This document shows, piece after piece, positions 16,964 to 26,709 of a stretch of DNA of 33,681 nt; the first letter of the stretch is position 1, and each line of letters starts with the position of its first letter. Source of the DNA: Chitinophagaceae bacterium. GTDB lineage: Bacteria; Bacteroidota; Bacteroidia; Chitinophagales; Chitinophagaceae. The notes beneath the pieces were generated by a model that had not been told where the DNA came from, ran no database searches, and saw only the letters and a list, made by a program, of their open reading frames with translations. The stretch spans positions 1-33,681 of the forward strand of contig JACDBU010000029.1 in NCBI GenBank assembly GCA_013694745.1. The letters run 5' to 3'. A program made the position numbers and the translations under genes.

Positions 16964-19867
16964 TTAAAAGCCACGCATTTCATCCGGCCTGTTTTGCCTG
17001 TTATTCTGACTCCGTGCCGCAGGCGTTCCGAAATTCTTTAATTTATACGTGAAAGTTAGCATAAAATATTGGCGCAGTACCTGGCTTTGTACATCTTCAA
17101 TATAAGTTTCAGTTACCGTACGGGTTATACTCCTGTTTTGTTTTAAAAGGTCAAATACTGAAAGTTTTAATTCTCCTTTTTGGTTTTTCAGGAATTTTTT
17201 CCCCGCGCTTAAATTCCATAATATAAATTGCTGATCCGGTATGGTTGTACTCTTATAATTATAGGATTGTAAATTCAAATCATTTTGAAAGAACCAGCCT
17301 TTTTTCGACAACAAATTAAATTGTACCCCGGCAGATTGTGTAAAATAATTATTATCGGGCTGATGTGCGATCAGGTTGAAATTGGCATTGTAAGAAAGAT
17401 TAAAATCAACGTACTGGCTAATATTACTTCCAATAACAGCACCTGCACTGTAAACATAATTATCGATCAGTGTTTTGGTGTAATTACTAAAACCAGGCAG
17501 CTGGTTATAGGTAAGTCCAGCATTCAAATTTAAATTTGACTTAATAAATTTAATCGGTGTGCCATAAGTAAGAAAAGAACGTACACTCCAATATCCATCA
17601 ACGTTGACGGGCTTGGTTAAGGTAACTCCTCTGGGCAAAATAATGCCTGATGTTAAGGTGGAATCATGCAATGCAAAAAAACTTGCATTGGCGATATAAT
17701 TATTTGTTTTTTGCACAAAAAGATTGGCAAAAAAGCTTTTACCTTTTAAAGTATTCGTAAAAGTATAACGCGATACAAGGCTTGAGGTATATTGTTGTTT
17801 CAAATCAGGATTACCGGTAGAATATTGCAGCTGGTTTGTATTATTTACTACATCCTGCAACTGGTTAACCGAAGGCGCATTTACAGAAGTTCTGAAGAAT
17901 ACATTTAAACTGCTTTTGGCAGAAAGCTTTTTCCGGTATTGAAGATTAGGCAAAACATTGAAAAAAGATTTATGTATGGTTGTTGCCAGAGGAAATTTTT
18001 CATCGCTGGAAAGAACCGAGTTTTGTGCACTAACACCAACCGAAAATTGTTTGTCTTTATCTCCCACCCGGTACGATATACCACCGTTTTGTGTTGTGTA
18101 AGTATTGTCAAATTTATTGGATAAGGCGGTGTCAAGAATTGAATAATTTTTACCAATCGCATCGTACTGGAATGTTTCCTGGTCAGCTTTATTTTTAGTG
18201 AACGACGGACTATAATTTAATTGCAGTTGTCCTTTTTTGCCCACCGGTTCGGTATATGCAATATTACCCGCAAGCGTATATCCATTGGTTAAATTATCGG
18301 TGAATTGCTGTACAGAAGAATCCGTAGCAAGGCCATTATCATAAAATTTTGTATCAGAATTCAGGTAAGAATTCCCGGTTTTATGATTAAGGCTTGTATT
18401 AAACCCTACCGAAATAGTTCTTCCCCTTTTAGCAAATGAATGGCGGAATAAAATATTGTTATTTAAATTGTACCCCTGTATAAGTGCATTTGCAGATGAA
18501 GTGGATTGATTAAGCAAATTAGCCAGGTCAAAATTATTACTATAGGCGGTTGCCGCCGAAAGGTTATTGGTGCTGTTATTTTTTTGAAAGCTTATAACCG
18601 GTGTAATAATGAGTGAATTGGCAGAATCAATTTTATACTCTATCCGTGCATTTATACGGTTGTTGTAATTGGTGCTGGATGATAAACTATTCTCCCTGTA
18701 AAATACAGATGAGTCGTGCCTTAAAAATGTTTGCCGGTTGGTTAACTGGCTGTTAGCATTATTAGTATTATTAAAAAAGTAACTTCCCGATACCGTTAAT
18801 TTTTTTGTCCATTGATCAGAATAATTTAAACCAATTGCATTGGTATTACTTATACCATTTTGCTGACCCACCAAAAAGTTTTGCTGTCCACCACCAAAAT
18901 TCCCTCCACCACCACGATTACCACCAGGGCCACCACCGCCACGATTTCCACCCTGTCCACCACCACGATTTCCACCACTACTTGTTACACCCAGGAGATC
19001 CTGTGAAGAAAAGTTTTGCTGGTTGATGTTGTTGAATAAGCCTACAAAAGATAAGCGCCGGTTACCCTTAAAAAAACTCATATTTCCCCCGGCAGAATAG
19101 CGTTCGTCAGTTCCATATCCTGCATATAAACGGCCAAATTGGCCATTGCGCATATTCACTTTTGTAACCACGTTGATCGATTTTTGTGAATTGCCATCAT
19201 CAAAGCCTGTAAAGGCAGCCTGGTCACTTAGTTTATCAAACACCTGTATCTTATCAATAATTTCTGATGGAAGGTTGCGTAAAGCTGCAGTGGCATCATC
19301 ACCAAAAAAATCTTTGCCATCCACCGTTACTTTTTTAACCTGGTCGCCATGTGCAGTAACTGTTCCGGCCTTATCAACGGTGATGCCCGGCATTTTCTTA
19401 AGCAGGTCTTCTGCAGTAGCATCGGGGTTAACTTTAAAGGCATTGGCTGAATATTCAATCGTATCAGTCTTTTGTTTTACAGGGGGGGCTGACACTACGA
19501 TAGTTACTTCATTAAGTATTTTTGTGGTTTTGGAAACCGGAATATTACCCATGTCATTGATACCACTGTCTCTTATAGAAACGGTCATTTGAAAAGATCC
19601 ATATCCAATTGAAGAAACTGATAACCTGTATATCTTACGCAATACATTATCAAAAGTAAATGCGCCTGTTTTATCGCTAACCGCCGTAAAGGCAACAGAA
19701 GGGTCCTTATTTATAGAATCGGGGCGGTTAATAAGTTTTACAGTTGCGCCGGTCAAAGGTGTTTTACCATTTTCATCAATTAAAACGCCCTTTAATGATT
19801 GTGACTTAGCAAAAATGGTGGTTAGGAATAACACCAAAAAAAACAAAGAGCGCAAAATGATCTTCAT
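16964..19867 (-). CDS. Outer membrane beta-barrel / TonB-dependent-receptor-like protein with carboxypeptidase-regulatory-like N-terminal domain
   Basis: Signal peptide; LKGVLIDENGKTPLTGATVKL; plug-like region DLLKKMPGITVDKAGTVTAHGDQVKKVTVDGKDFFGDD; aromatic C-terminus. Confidence 0.88.
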   Translation of the reverse strand: MKIILRSLFFLVLFLTTIFAKSQSLKGVLIDENGKTPLTGATVKLINRPDSINKDPSVAFTAVSDKTGAFTFDNVLRKIYRLSVSSIGYGSFQMTVSIRDSGINDMGNIPVSKTTKILNEVTIVVSAPPVKQKTDTIEYSANAFKVNPDATAEDLLKKMPGITVDKAGTVTAHGDQVKKVTVDGKDFFGDDATAALRNLPSEIIDKIQVFDKLSDQAAFTGFDDGNSQKSINVVTKVNMRNGQFGRLYAGYGTDERYSAGGNMSFFKGNRRLSFVGLFNNINQQNFSSQDLLGVTSSGGNRGGGQGGNRGGGGPGGNRGGGGNFGGGQQNFLVGQQNGISNTNAIGLNYSDQWTKKLTVSGSYFFNNTNNANSQLTNRQTFLRHDSSVFYRENSLSSSTNYNNRINARIEYKIDSANSLIITPVISFQKNNSTNNLSAATAYSNNFDLANLLNQSTSSANALIQGYNLNNNILFRHSFAKRGRTISVGFNTSLNHKTGNSYLNSDTKFYDNGLATDSSVQQFTDNLTNGYTLAGNIAYTEPVGKKGQLQLNYSPSFTKNKADQETFQYDAIGKNYSILDTALSNKFDNTYTTQNGGISYRVGDKDKQFSVGVSAQNSVLSSDEKFPLATTIHKSFFNVLPNLQYRKKLSAKSSLNVFFRTSVNAPSVNQLQDVVNNTNQLQYSTGNPDLKQQYTSSLVSRYTFTNTLKGKSFFANLFVQKTNNYIANASFFALHDSTLTSGIILPRGVTLTKPVNVDGYWSVRSFLTYGTPIKFIKSNLNLNAGLTYNQLPGFSNYTKTLIDNYVYSAGAVIGSNISQYVDFNLSYNANFNLIAHQPDNNYFTQSAGVQFNLLSKKGWFFQNDLNLQSYNYKSTTIPDQQFILWNLSAGKKFLKNQKGELKLSVFDLLKQNRSITRTVTETYIEDVQSQVLRQYFMLTFTYKLKNFGTPAARSQNNRQNRPDEMRGF

Positions 19868-20004
19868 AACAAAAATTTAGTATAGCCCTTTTAGACGCTG
19901 TGGGGAAATGAAACCTTCGAATTTGTTAATTATAAATTTTCATACCAAAATTTGTAAAAAGTTTACCGGTAGGGTTTAAATTGCAGCAATTTTAAAAACA
20001 GTAT

Positions 20005-20523
20005 ATGGATTATAATAAGATCATTTCAGTAACAGGCCTGAGTGGGTTGTACGAACTAGTAACTTCCAAAGCAGATGGTGCCGTAGTAAGGTCGCTTGAA
20101 GATAAAAGCACCAGGTTCGTCAGTAGTCGTTTACATAATTTTTCTCACCTGGAAAGTATTGAGGTATTTACGGTTACAAATAATACTAACCTTGCAGATG
20201 TTTTTACTGCAATGAACAATAGCAGTGAAAAGTTGCCGGATGCAAAAGCAGAAGGGAAAGAATTAAAAAGCTATTTTGAAAAAGTTTATCCGGACCTTGA
20301 TTTTGACAGGGTGTATGCCAGCGATATGAAAAAAATGATAAAATGGCTTGGCATTTTAAAAGATAATAAAATTGATATAGCCGCGAAGACCACTGAAAAT
20401 GAAGAAGGTGGAGAGGAAAAACCAAAAACAATCAAACCCTCAAAAAAAGGTATCACCCCGGTACGGGAAGGAAAACCTGTTAATTCCACTACCCGTAAAA
20501 TTGAAAGCAGGGGCGTAAAATAA
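20005..20523 (+). CDS. DUF5606-like protein
   Basis: MDYNKIISVTGLSGLYELVTSKADGAVVRSLEDKSTRFVSSR. Confidence 0.75.
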   Translation: MDYNKIISVTGLSGLYELVTSKADGAVVRSLEDKSTRFVSSRLHNFSHLESIEVFTVTNNTNLADVFTAMNNSSEKLPDAKAEGKELKSYFEKVYPDLDFDRVYASDMKKMIKWLGILKDNKIDIAAKTTENEEGGEEKPKTIKPSKKGITPVREGKPVNSTTRKIESRGVK

Positions 20524-20524
20524 T

Positions 20525-22273
20525 ATGGATACTATTGACCGGCCAGCGAGCCAGCTTTACACCGCGAATATTCAAAAGATCACACGTCATTTTTTGCCTG
20601 CAGATCTTACCATAGATAAATGGGAAACCCTTGAGCCATGGTTTAAAGAGTTGTTGGAGAGAAAGATCAATTCAAAGACTGAGTTGGAAAAATGGCTTAT
20701 GGATATGAGTGAGCTGGAAGCAGTAATCAATGAAGATGTTTGCTGGAGGCAGATCCGCATGACGTGCGACACGGAAAATAAAGTGTTGGAAGATGCATTT
20801 AATTTCTTCTGTCTCCAAATACAACCACATATTCAGCCTTATGCAGATGCGCTTAATAAAAAACTCATTGCAAGCCCGTTTACAAAAGAACTTGATCATG
20901 CAAAATATTTCACCTACCTGCGGTCAGTGAAAAAGAACATCGATCTTTTCAGGGAAGAAAATATCCCCTTACAGGCTGAGCTTTCCGTTATGCAGCAGCA
21001 ATATGGAATGATAAGCGGTAAAATGACGATTGAAGTTAACGGAGACGAATACACGCTGCAACAGGCTTCGAAATTTTTAGAAAACCCCGACAGGGAATTG
21101 CGGGAAGAGGTGTATCGTAAGATGAATGAGCGTCGTTTACAGGATAAGGATGCATTAAATGATCTGTACACACAGCTCATTCAAAAGCGCAACCAGGAAT
21201 CAATAAATGCAGGATTTGAAAACTACCGCGATTTTAAATTCAAAGAACTTGGCCGTTTTGATTATACAAAAGAAGATTGTTTCCAGTTCCACGAATCGGT
21301 AAAGCAACATGTGGTGCCACTGGTGAATAAAATTTATGAAAAGAAAAAAGCGAAATTAAAAGTTGCAGCACTGCGCCCCTGGGATGTGGAGGCGGAACCC
21401 GTGGGCATAAAACCGCTTACCCCTTTTACAAATGGAAGTGAACTTTTGCAAAAGTCGATCGATTGCTTTACCAGGCTTCGCCCATTTTTTGGAGAATGCC
21501 TGGAACAAATGGATAAAATGAAGCACCTTGACCTGGAAAGCAGGAAGGGCAAGGCGCCGGGCGGATATAACTGCCCGCTTGCTGAAAGCGGGGCGCCTTT
21601 TATTTTCATGAATGCTGCAGGCCAAATGCATGACGTTACCACCATGTTGCACGAAGGTGGCCATGCCGTACAATCATTTTTAACGCATTCGCTTGAGTTA
21701 AATGCTTTTAAGGAATACCCCATGGAAATTGCCGAAGTTGCCAGCATGGCAATGGAACTTTTTACCATGGACTATTGGGATGTTTTTTTTGATAACAAGG
21801 ATGATCTTAAAAGAGCTAAGGAACACCAACTGGAAAGAACAATAACCCTTTTTCCCTGGATCGCTGTTATCGATAAATTCCAGCATTGGATATATGAAAA
21901 CCCCGTACACTCGGTTGAAGAAAGAACCCAGGCATGGCTTGATATACTCAACACGTTTTCTGATGGAGTTATTGATTACAGCGGACTTGAAAAGTATCGT
22001 GAAATTAGCTGGCAAAAACAATTGCATTTATTTGAAGTACCATTTTATTATATAGAGTATGGTATAGCACAGCTGGGCGCCATCGGTATGTGGATGCAAT
22101 TCAAAAAAAACCCGGAAAAGGCACTTGATAATTACATGTATGCGCTATCGTTAGGCGGTACAAAAACTTTACCGCAGCTGTATGAAGCCGCCGGCCTGAA
22201 GTTCGATTTTTCTCCCGGAAATATTAAAATGCTTATGGATTTTGTACAGGAGCAGCTGGAAGAACCCGGTTAG
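20525..22273 (+). CDS. M3 family oligoendopeptidase
   Basis: MLHEGGHAVQSFL HEXXH-like zinc motif (HEGGH); FYYIEYGIAQLGAIGMW. Confidence 0.92.
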   Translation: MDTIDRPASQLYTANIQKITRHFLPADLTIDKWETLEPWFKELLERKINSKTELEKWLMDMSELEAVINEDVCWRQIRMTCDTENKVLEDAFNFFCLQIQPHIQPYADALNKKLIASPFTKELDHAKYFTYLRSVKKNIDLFREENIPLQAELSVMQQQYGMISGKMTIEVNGDEYTLQQASKFLENPDRELREEVYRKMNERRLQDKDALNDLYTQLIQKRNQESINAGFENYRDFKFKELGRFDYTKEDCFQFHESVKQHVVPLVNKIYEKKKAKLKVAALRPWDVEAEPVGIKPLTPFTNGSELLQKSIDCFTRLRPFFGECLEQMDKMKHLDLESRKGKAPGGYNCPLAESGAPFIFMNAAGQMHDVTTMLHEGGHAVQSFLTHSLELNAFKEYPMEIAEVASMAMELFTMDYWDVFFDNKDDLKRAKEHQLERTITLFPWIAVIDKFQHWIYENPVHSVEERTQAWLDILNTFSDGVIDYSGLEKYREISWQKQLHLFEVPFYYIEYGIAQLGAIGMWMQFKKNPEKALDNYMYALSLGGTKTLPQLYEAAGLKFDFSPGNIKMLMDFVQEQLEEPG

Positions 22274-22344
22274 GAACCCAGCAGCTGGACCGATGAATAC
22301 AAGCGGATCTATAAATTATTTGAAACCAATTTGAAGTAAATATC

Positions 22345-22761
22345 TTACTTACAATCACCGCATATTCCTTTCACAACCATCTCTGCAATTTTTGGAGAAA
22401 ACCCTTTGGGCAACTTTACAACGGGCACAACAACATCATCAAGGCAAATGGTTTTGTTGCATGCGTCACAAATAAAATGAACGTGTTCATCGTGGTGGTG
22501 GCCGGCTTCGCAATCATCTTTACAAAGGGCATATTTTATGGAATTATCCGTCGTGGGAATTAAATGGATAATTCCATTTTCAACAAATGTTTGCAGGGTG
22601 CGGTAAACCGTTACACGGTCAAATCCTTCCCGGGTTTGTTTCTCTATATCGGCATGCTCCAAAGCGCCATTTGCGCGGAGAAAAAGTGATAATATCTTCT
22701 GCCGGCTAACGGTAAGGCTTAAATGATTTTTCTTCAATATTTCTTCTGTAGTGGTGCTCAT
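22345..22761 (-). CDS. Fur family transcriptional regulator
   Basis: FDRVTVYRTLQTFVENGIIH; HHHDEHVHFICDACNKTICLDD; GICGDCK. Confidence 0.92.
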   Translation of the reverse strand: MSTTTEEILKKNHLSLTVSRQKILSLFLRANGALEHADIEKQTREGFDRVTVYRTLQTFVENGIIHLIPTTDNSIKYALCKDDCEAGHHHDEHVHFICDACNKTICLDDVVVPVVKLPKGFSPKIAEMVVKGICGDCK

Positions 22762-23432
22762 GGGTTGTTGCTGAAAGGGGAAATACTGAATCCTGCAGCC
22801 GGTTCTTTTTCTTTTAACAAGCCGGCTATATCGCCTTTCAGTTTAGTCAATTCATCCGGTTTAAGACCATCGTAAATTCCGCGTACCCTGCCCTGCTTAT
22901 CAACCAGCGAAAAAAATTGTGTATGAATAAACTGGTCTTTGATGTTAACGCTATTGTTTTTTTCATTATCCAGCAAATAACTTTGTCTTGCCATTTTGTA
23001 TAATGAATCTTTTATTCCCGTTACAAAAAACCAGTTTGCGGTTTGTTGTTTATTGTTTGATGACATGAACATTTTTGCCTCATAGGCTTTTAATAAAGGC
23101 ACGGAGTCTGTTTCAGGCATACACGTATGGGAGATTATAGCAAAGCCCGGATCGTTTTTGTATACATCATACACCGTTTTCATGTTTTCATTCATCATAG
23201 GGCAAATGCCTTTGCAGGTAGTAAAAAAATATTCTGCCACATACACTTTTCCCGCCACATTTTTTTGGGTGACAGGGTGATCATTTTGATCTGTGAAAGT
23301 AAAGGGCTGCACGTAGCTGAGTACCGGCAATTTAGATTTGTAATAATCGGTGCCGGCAAAAAGAAAATACCAGAATCCCGCAAGTAACAAAATGAAAAAT
23401 CCTACAATCAATATCCAGTTCCTTTTCATCAT
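22758..23432 (-). CDS. SCO1/SenC family protein
   Basis: VAEYFFTTCKGICPMMNENMKTVY (CxxxCP) and downstream IHTQFFSLVD; 4-nt overlap with fur-family gene. Confidence 0.9.
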   Translation of the reverse strand: MMKRNWILIVGFFILLLAGFWYFLFAGTDYYKSKLPVLSYVQPFTFTDQNDHPVTQKNVAGKVYVAEYFFTTCKGICPMMNENMKTVYDVYKNDPGFAIISHTCMPETDSVPLLKAYEAKMFMSSNNKQQTANWFFVTGIKDSLYKMARQSYLLDNEKNNSVNIKDQFIHTQFFSLVDKQGRVRGIYDGLKPDELTKLKGDIAGLLKEKEPAAGFSISPFSNNP

Positions 23433-23533
23433 TTTGCAAAGTTACCATTTATGCAGGGTTTTTTATATGATGTATGGATTGAAAAGTCATAAGGAAATAC
23501 TATTTTAATATGGTGAATGCGCTTTAAATATAT

Positions 23534-23550
23534 TTGCATCAATGTTGCAA
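23534..23550. promoter_or_regulatory. Candidate Fur/Zur-type operator
   Basis: TTGCATCAATGTTGCAA, 17-bp near-palindrome in the divergent SCO-fur / merC intergenic region. Confidence 0.6.
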
Positions 23551-23579
23551 AATCATTATTTTTAAGCTATATTTATACT

Positions 23580-23972
23580 ATGGAATTAAAAATTAACTGG
23601 GATTTTTTAGGAATTGCAACCTCAATTGCCTGTGCTATCCATTGCGCATTGCTGCCCTTAATTTTGAGCTCACTACCTGTATTCGGGATTAATATCATTC
23701 ACAATTCTTTTTTTGAATGGGGAATGATAGGGCTGGCATTCGTGGTGGGCAGTTATTCTCTTGTACATAGTTACATCAGGCATCATCGCAAATTGCTCCC
23801 CCTTTTACTATTTTCATCTGGCTTTATTTTTCTTGTTTCGAAACAATTTTTTCCCGCATTTGAATATGTATTTTTATGCAGTGCTGTTTGCTTTATCTTA
23901 ACTGCGCATTTCATGAATTATAAATATTGTCACTTATCTAAGCCTTGCGATTCACCCCATCATAATCATTAA
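23580..23972 (+). CDS. MerC domain-containing membrane protein
   Basis: IATSIACAIHCALLPLILSSLP; about 4 TM; C-terminal CHLSKPCDSPHHNH; ATG at 23580 preferred. Confidence 0.85.
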   Translation: MELKINWDFLGIATSIACAIHCALLPLILSSLPVFGINIIHNSFFEWGMIGLAFVVGSYSLVHSYIRHHRKLLPLLLFSSGFIFLVSKQFFPAFEYVFLCSAVCFILTAHFMNYKYCHLSKPCDSPHHNH

Positions 23973-24025
23973 ATAATCACACTGGTAAAATTTATATTTT
24001 TCATAACTTTCTGATAAAATTCATC

Positions 24026-24457
24026 ATGAAGCGAATTAATTTAATGCTGATCGCTCTTGGCATTTTAATCTCTGTAACCGCTAATGCACAATCCGGCGAT
24101 GTGGCTGCTATTCTGGATCTCTTAAATAAACAAACCAAGGCCTGGAACAATGGACAAATAGAAAAATTTATGGAGGGCTACTGGCAGAGTGACTCTTTAA
24201 TGTTCATCGGGAAATCTGGCGTCACTTATGGCTGGCAAAAAACACTTGATAATTATAAAAAGGGTTACCCGGATACGGCAGCAATGGGCAAATTAGATTT
24301 TAATTTACTTCAATTTAAATCACTATCACCCACCTGTTATTTCGTTGTTGGAAAATGGCATCTTGCCAGGAGTATTGGAGAGGTTGGCGGCGTATTTACA
24401 CTTCTGTTCAGGAAAATAAAGAAGAAATGGGTTATAATTGCGGATCACAGCAGCTGA
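24026..24457 (+). CDS. DUF4440 / NTF2-like exported protein
   Basis: Signal peptide; LLNKQTKAWNNGQIEKFMEGYWQSDSLMFIGKSGVTYGWQKTLDNYKKGYP. Confidence 0.85.
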   Translation: MKRINLMLIALGILISVTANAQSGDVAAILDLLNKQTKAWNNGQIEKFMEGYWQSDSLMFIGKSGVTYGWQKTLDNYKKGYPDTAAMGKLDFNLLQFKSLSPTCYFVVGKWHLARSIGEVGGVFTLLFRKIKKKWVIIADHSS

Positions 24458-24579
24458 TAAAGCAGAATATTTTTGGGGCTAAAGCCCATGCTGTGATAGG
24501 GTCATGCTCCCTGCCTGAGGTCGGGAGTATCGTTTAAGTAATGGGGCCAATTGCAAGCTGGTTAAGGCTTCGGCTTGAT

Positions 24580-24801
24580 TTAAAATTTCCATTTTTTGTA
24601 GAGGTAATAAATAAGCCAGCCCAGGCTTATTACAAACCAAATATAGAAGATATAATTACCGATCGTTGGCTTGTCTTCGAAAAAGGCATATTTGAAGAAA
24701 ATACCAAATGTAGAATTGATGAGCATCCATAACACAGATACAGAAAGCGAAATGGTGATCTTTGCTAAAAAATTTCTCACTTCAGGCTCCATATCACTCA
24801 T
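24580..24801 (-). CDS. Small hypothetical membrane protein (73 aa)
   Basis: Two TM-like segments. Confidence 0.55.
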   Translation of the reverse strand: MSDMEPEVRNFLAKITISLSVSVLWMLINSTFGIFFKYAFFEDKPTIGNYIFYIWFVISLGWLIYYLYKKWKF

Positions 24802-24809
24802 ACCGCCCT

Positions 24810-25841
24810 TTATTTTTTTTGAGGAAAATTCCCGTCATCAACATCTTTGATAAAACTGACAACACCTTTAAAATATGTTTGCTGATCATCCCACATACTC
24901 AGGTGACTTCCATTTTCGCATAACAAAAATCTGCCTTGTTTTACCTGTGTACTCATCCATTTCATGTGTTCAGGATCCATGGTATCAAAATTGCCTCCGA
25001 TGGTTAAAACAGGAACCGTAATTTTTGGAAGATCTTTTTTCCGATCCCAGTTTTTAAGTCTGCCGCCCACGCCAAATTCTGAAGGACCCTGCATCATAGT
25101 GTAAATTTCATTATTCTGATGTTTGAAAGCACGCATTATGGGTTCAGGCCATTGCGGTAGGCGACAAACGTGCTTAGCATAAAAATTAGGCATGAGCAAA
25201 TCGAAATATTTAGGATTTTTGAAGTCATTATTTTTCTCCATTGTTCGCAGTGTATCCAACACTTTTGCATCCATGGTTTTTGCCAATACCTCATCAGCAT
25301 ATTTTCCATAATCGGGGCAGCTCGACATCATATTTGAAATGATAAGTCCCTTTAGATTCTGCTGATATTTCAATGCATATTCCATGGCGAGGATCCCGCC
25401 CCAGGAATGCCCCAGCAAATAAAAATTATCCTTATTCAACCCCAATGCGATCCTTACCTGCTCTACCTCATCAACAAAATGATCTATTGTCCAGAGGCTG
25501 CTGTCTGTAGGCTGATCGGAATAAGAAGAACCCAACTGGTCATATTCATAAAATTCTATTCCTTCCTTTGGAAAAAAACTTTCAAAGCATTCCATGTATT
25601 CATGACCGGTAGCGGGACCACCATGTAACAGCAAAACTTTTATCCTGGGATTGTTTCCAAATCGCTTTGTCCAAACATTAAATTTTCCTACCGGCGTTAC
25701 AATATTTATCATTTTGATACCTCCCGCTTGCACACCGGTATCGCTGTTATTAAAATATCCGTTTGATGCGGCAGAAGGAGTATTCTTTTGATCGCAGGAA
25801 AATAAAATTACCGCTAGAAAAAAAATTAAAAAGTATCTCAT
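24810..25841 (-). CDS. Proline iminopeptidase-type alpha/beta hydrolase (lipoprotein)
   Basis: Lipobox ILFSC; LLLHGGPATGHEYME; GHSWGGILAMEYA; catalytic C-terminal H in ENGSHLSMWD. Confidence 0.88.
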   Translation of the reverse strand: MRYFLIFFLAVILFSCDQKNTPSAASNGYFNNSDTGVQAGGIKMINIVTPVGKFNVWTKRFGNNPRIKVLLLHGGPATGHEYMECFESFFPKEGIEFYEYDQLGSSYSDQPTDSSLWTIDHFVDEVEQVRIALGLNKDNFYLLGHSWGGILAMEYALKYQQNLKGLIISNMMSSCPDYGKYADEVLAKTMDAKVLDTLRTMEKNNDFKNPKYFDLLMPNFYAKHVCRLPQWPEPIMRAFKHQNNEIYTMMQGPSEFGVGGRLKNWDRKKDLPKITVPVLTIGGNFDTMDPEHMKWMSTQVKQGRFLLCENGSHLSMWDDQQTYFKGVVSFIKDVDDGNFPQKK

Positions 25842-25877
25842 AAAAATATTTATAAAATTGGTTTAGCAGCAAAGGCT

Positions 25878-26651
25878 TTAAAATCTCGATTCAATATAAA
25901 AGGGAAGCATAGCCCGCCAGGTTGGCCAGTCATGGGTCATATCTTCTCCCCAAATATCCAATTCATAATTTATTCCTTTGTTGTATAATTCACCGGCAAA
26001 TTTTCTTGAAGCATCAGGATCTTCATAAGAACCGCTTCCGCTGAGAATATGAATATGATTGCTTTTGCGAATATTATCAAGGTACCAGTCGTCTGTTAAT
26101 TTTGGTACATAGTGCATGGGAGAATTAAAATAAACCTGGTCATCCCAATATCCTTTACTGTATTCGGTGAGATCGTAAACGCCACTCATTGCAATAACCC
26201 CATTGATAATATCCGGTCGTTTCAAAAATAAATTCATGCTGTGCAATGCGCCGAAGGATGCGCCACAAGTGATAACCGGGGTTTCTGCAGAAGTGTGCAC
26301 TTTAATAAAAGGAATTACTTCATTAAATATGTATTGATTAAACTGGTTTTGGCGGATGGCTTTATGTTCACCTGCCATTTCATTATTTAACCAGCTTTCA
26401 TTGTTGATGCTGTTAACCGAAAATACTTTTACCTTACCACTATCTATATATGGCTGCAGGGCATCTATCAAAAGAAACCGTTCATACTCAAGGTAATCGG
26501 CTGCAGCAGTAGGCACTAACAATAATGCAAAGCCGTAATCACCATAAGAAACAATTGGCATGTCTTTTTCGAGTGCAGGACTGTACCAGCCAGAAAGTTC
26601 TTTTTTCATATCAAAGAATTTAGATGGCACAAAATAAAGAATATCAAACAT
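25878..26651 (-). CDS. Esterase family alpha/beta hydrolase
   Basis: ITCGASFGALHSMNLFLKRPD; GVIAMSGVYDL; DMTHDWPTWRAMLP. Confidence 0.8.
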   Translation of the reverse strand: MFDILYFVPSKFFDMKKELSGWYSPALEKDMPIVSYGDYGFALLLVPTAAADYLEYERFLLIDALQPYIDSGKVKVFSVNSINNESWLNNEMAGEHKAIRQNQFNQYIFNEVIPFIKVHTSAETPVITCGASFGALHSMNLFLKRPDIINGVIAMSGVYDLTEYSKGYWDDQVYFNSPMHYVPKLTDDWYLDNIRKSNHIHILSGSGSYEDPDASRKFAGELYNKGINYELDIWGEDMTHDWPTWRAMLPFYIESRF

Positions 26652-26660
26652 CTTTCCTGC

Positions 26661-26689
26661 AAAAAAAAGCTGCCTGGAAGGACAGCTTT
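26661..26689 (-). terminator. Intrinsic terminator of DUF1579 gene
   Basis: Minus strand AAAGCTG-TCCTTCCAGG-CAGCTTT followed by T-tract. Confidence 0.75.
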
Positions 26690-26709
26690 CAAATCAATTG
26701 TTTCAAAAA

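Noticed and set aside
18805-19026. Plus-strand His-rich 73-aa ORF (HHHDYHQGHHRHDFHPVHHHDF)
   Set aside because: Shadow of the GGN-rich repeat (ccaccacca) of the outer membrane protein on the opposite strand
21334-21768. Minus-strand 144-aa ORF inside the M3 peptidase
   Set aside because: Antisense to a gene with clear zinc-peptidase motif; no independent support
24476-24527. Hairpins GGGCT-AA-AGCCC and CTCCC...GGGAG after the DUF4440 gene
   Set aside because: Probably an ordinary transcription terminator or common intergenic hairpin; no adequate T-tract, not strong enough to call
24541-24732. Plus-strand 63-aa ORF
   Set aside because: Overlaps the more membrane-protein-like minus-strand ORF 24580-24801 in antisense; no signal or domain
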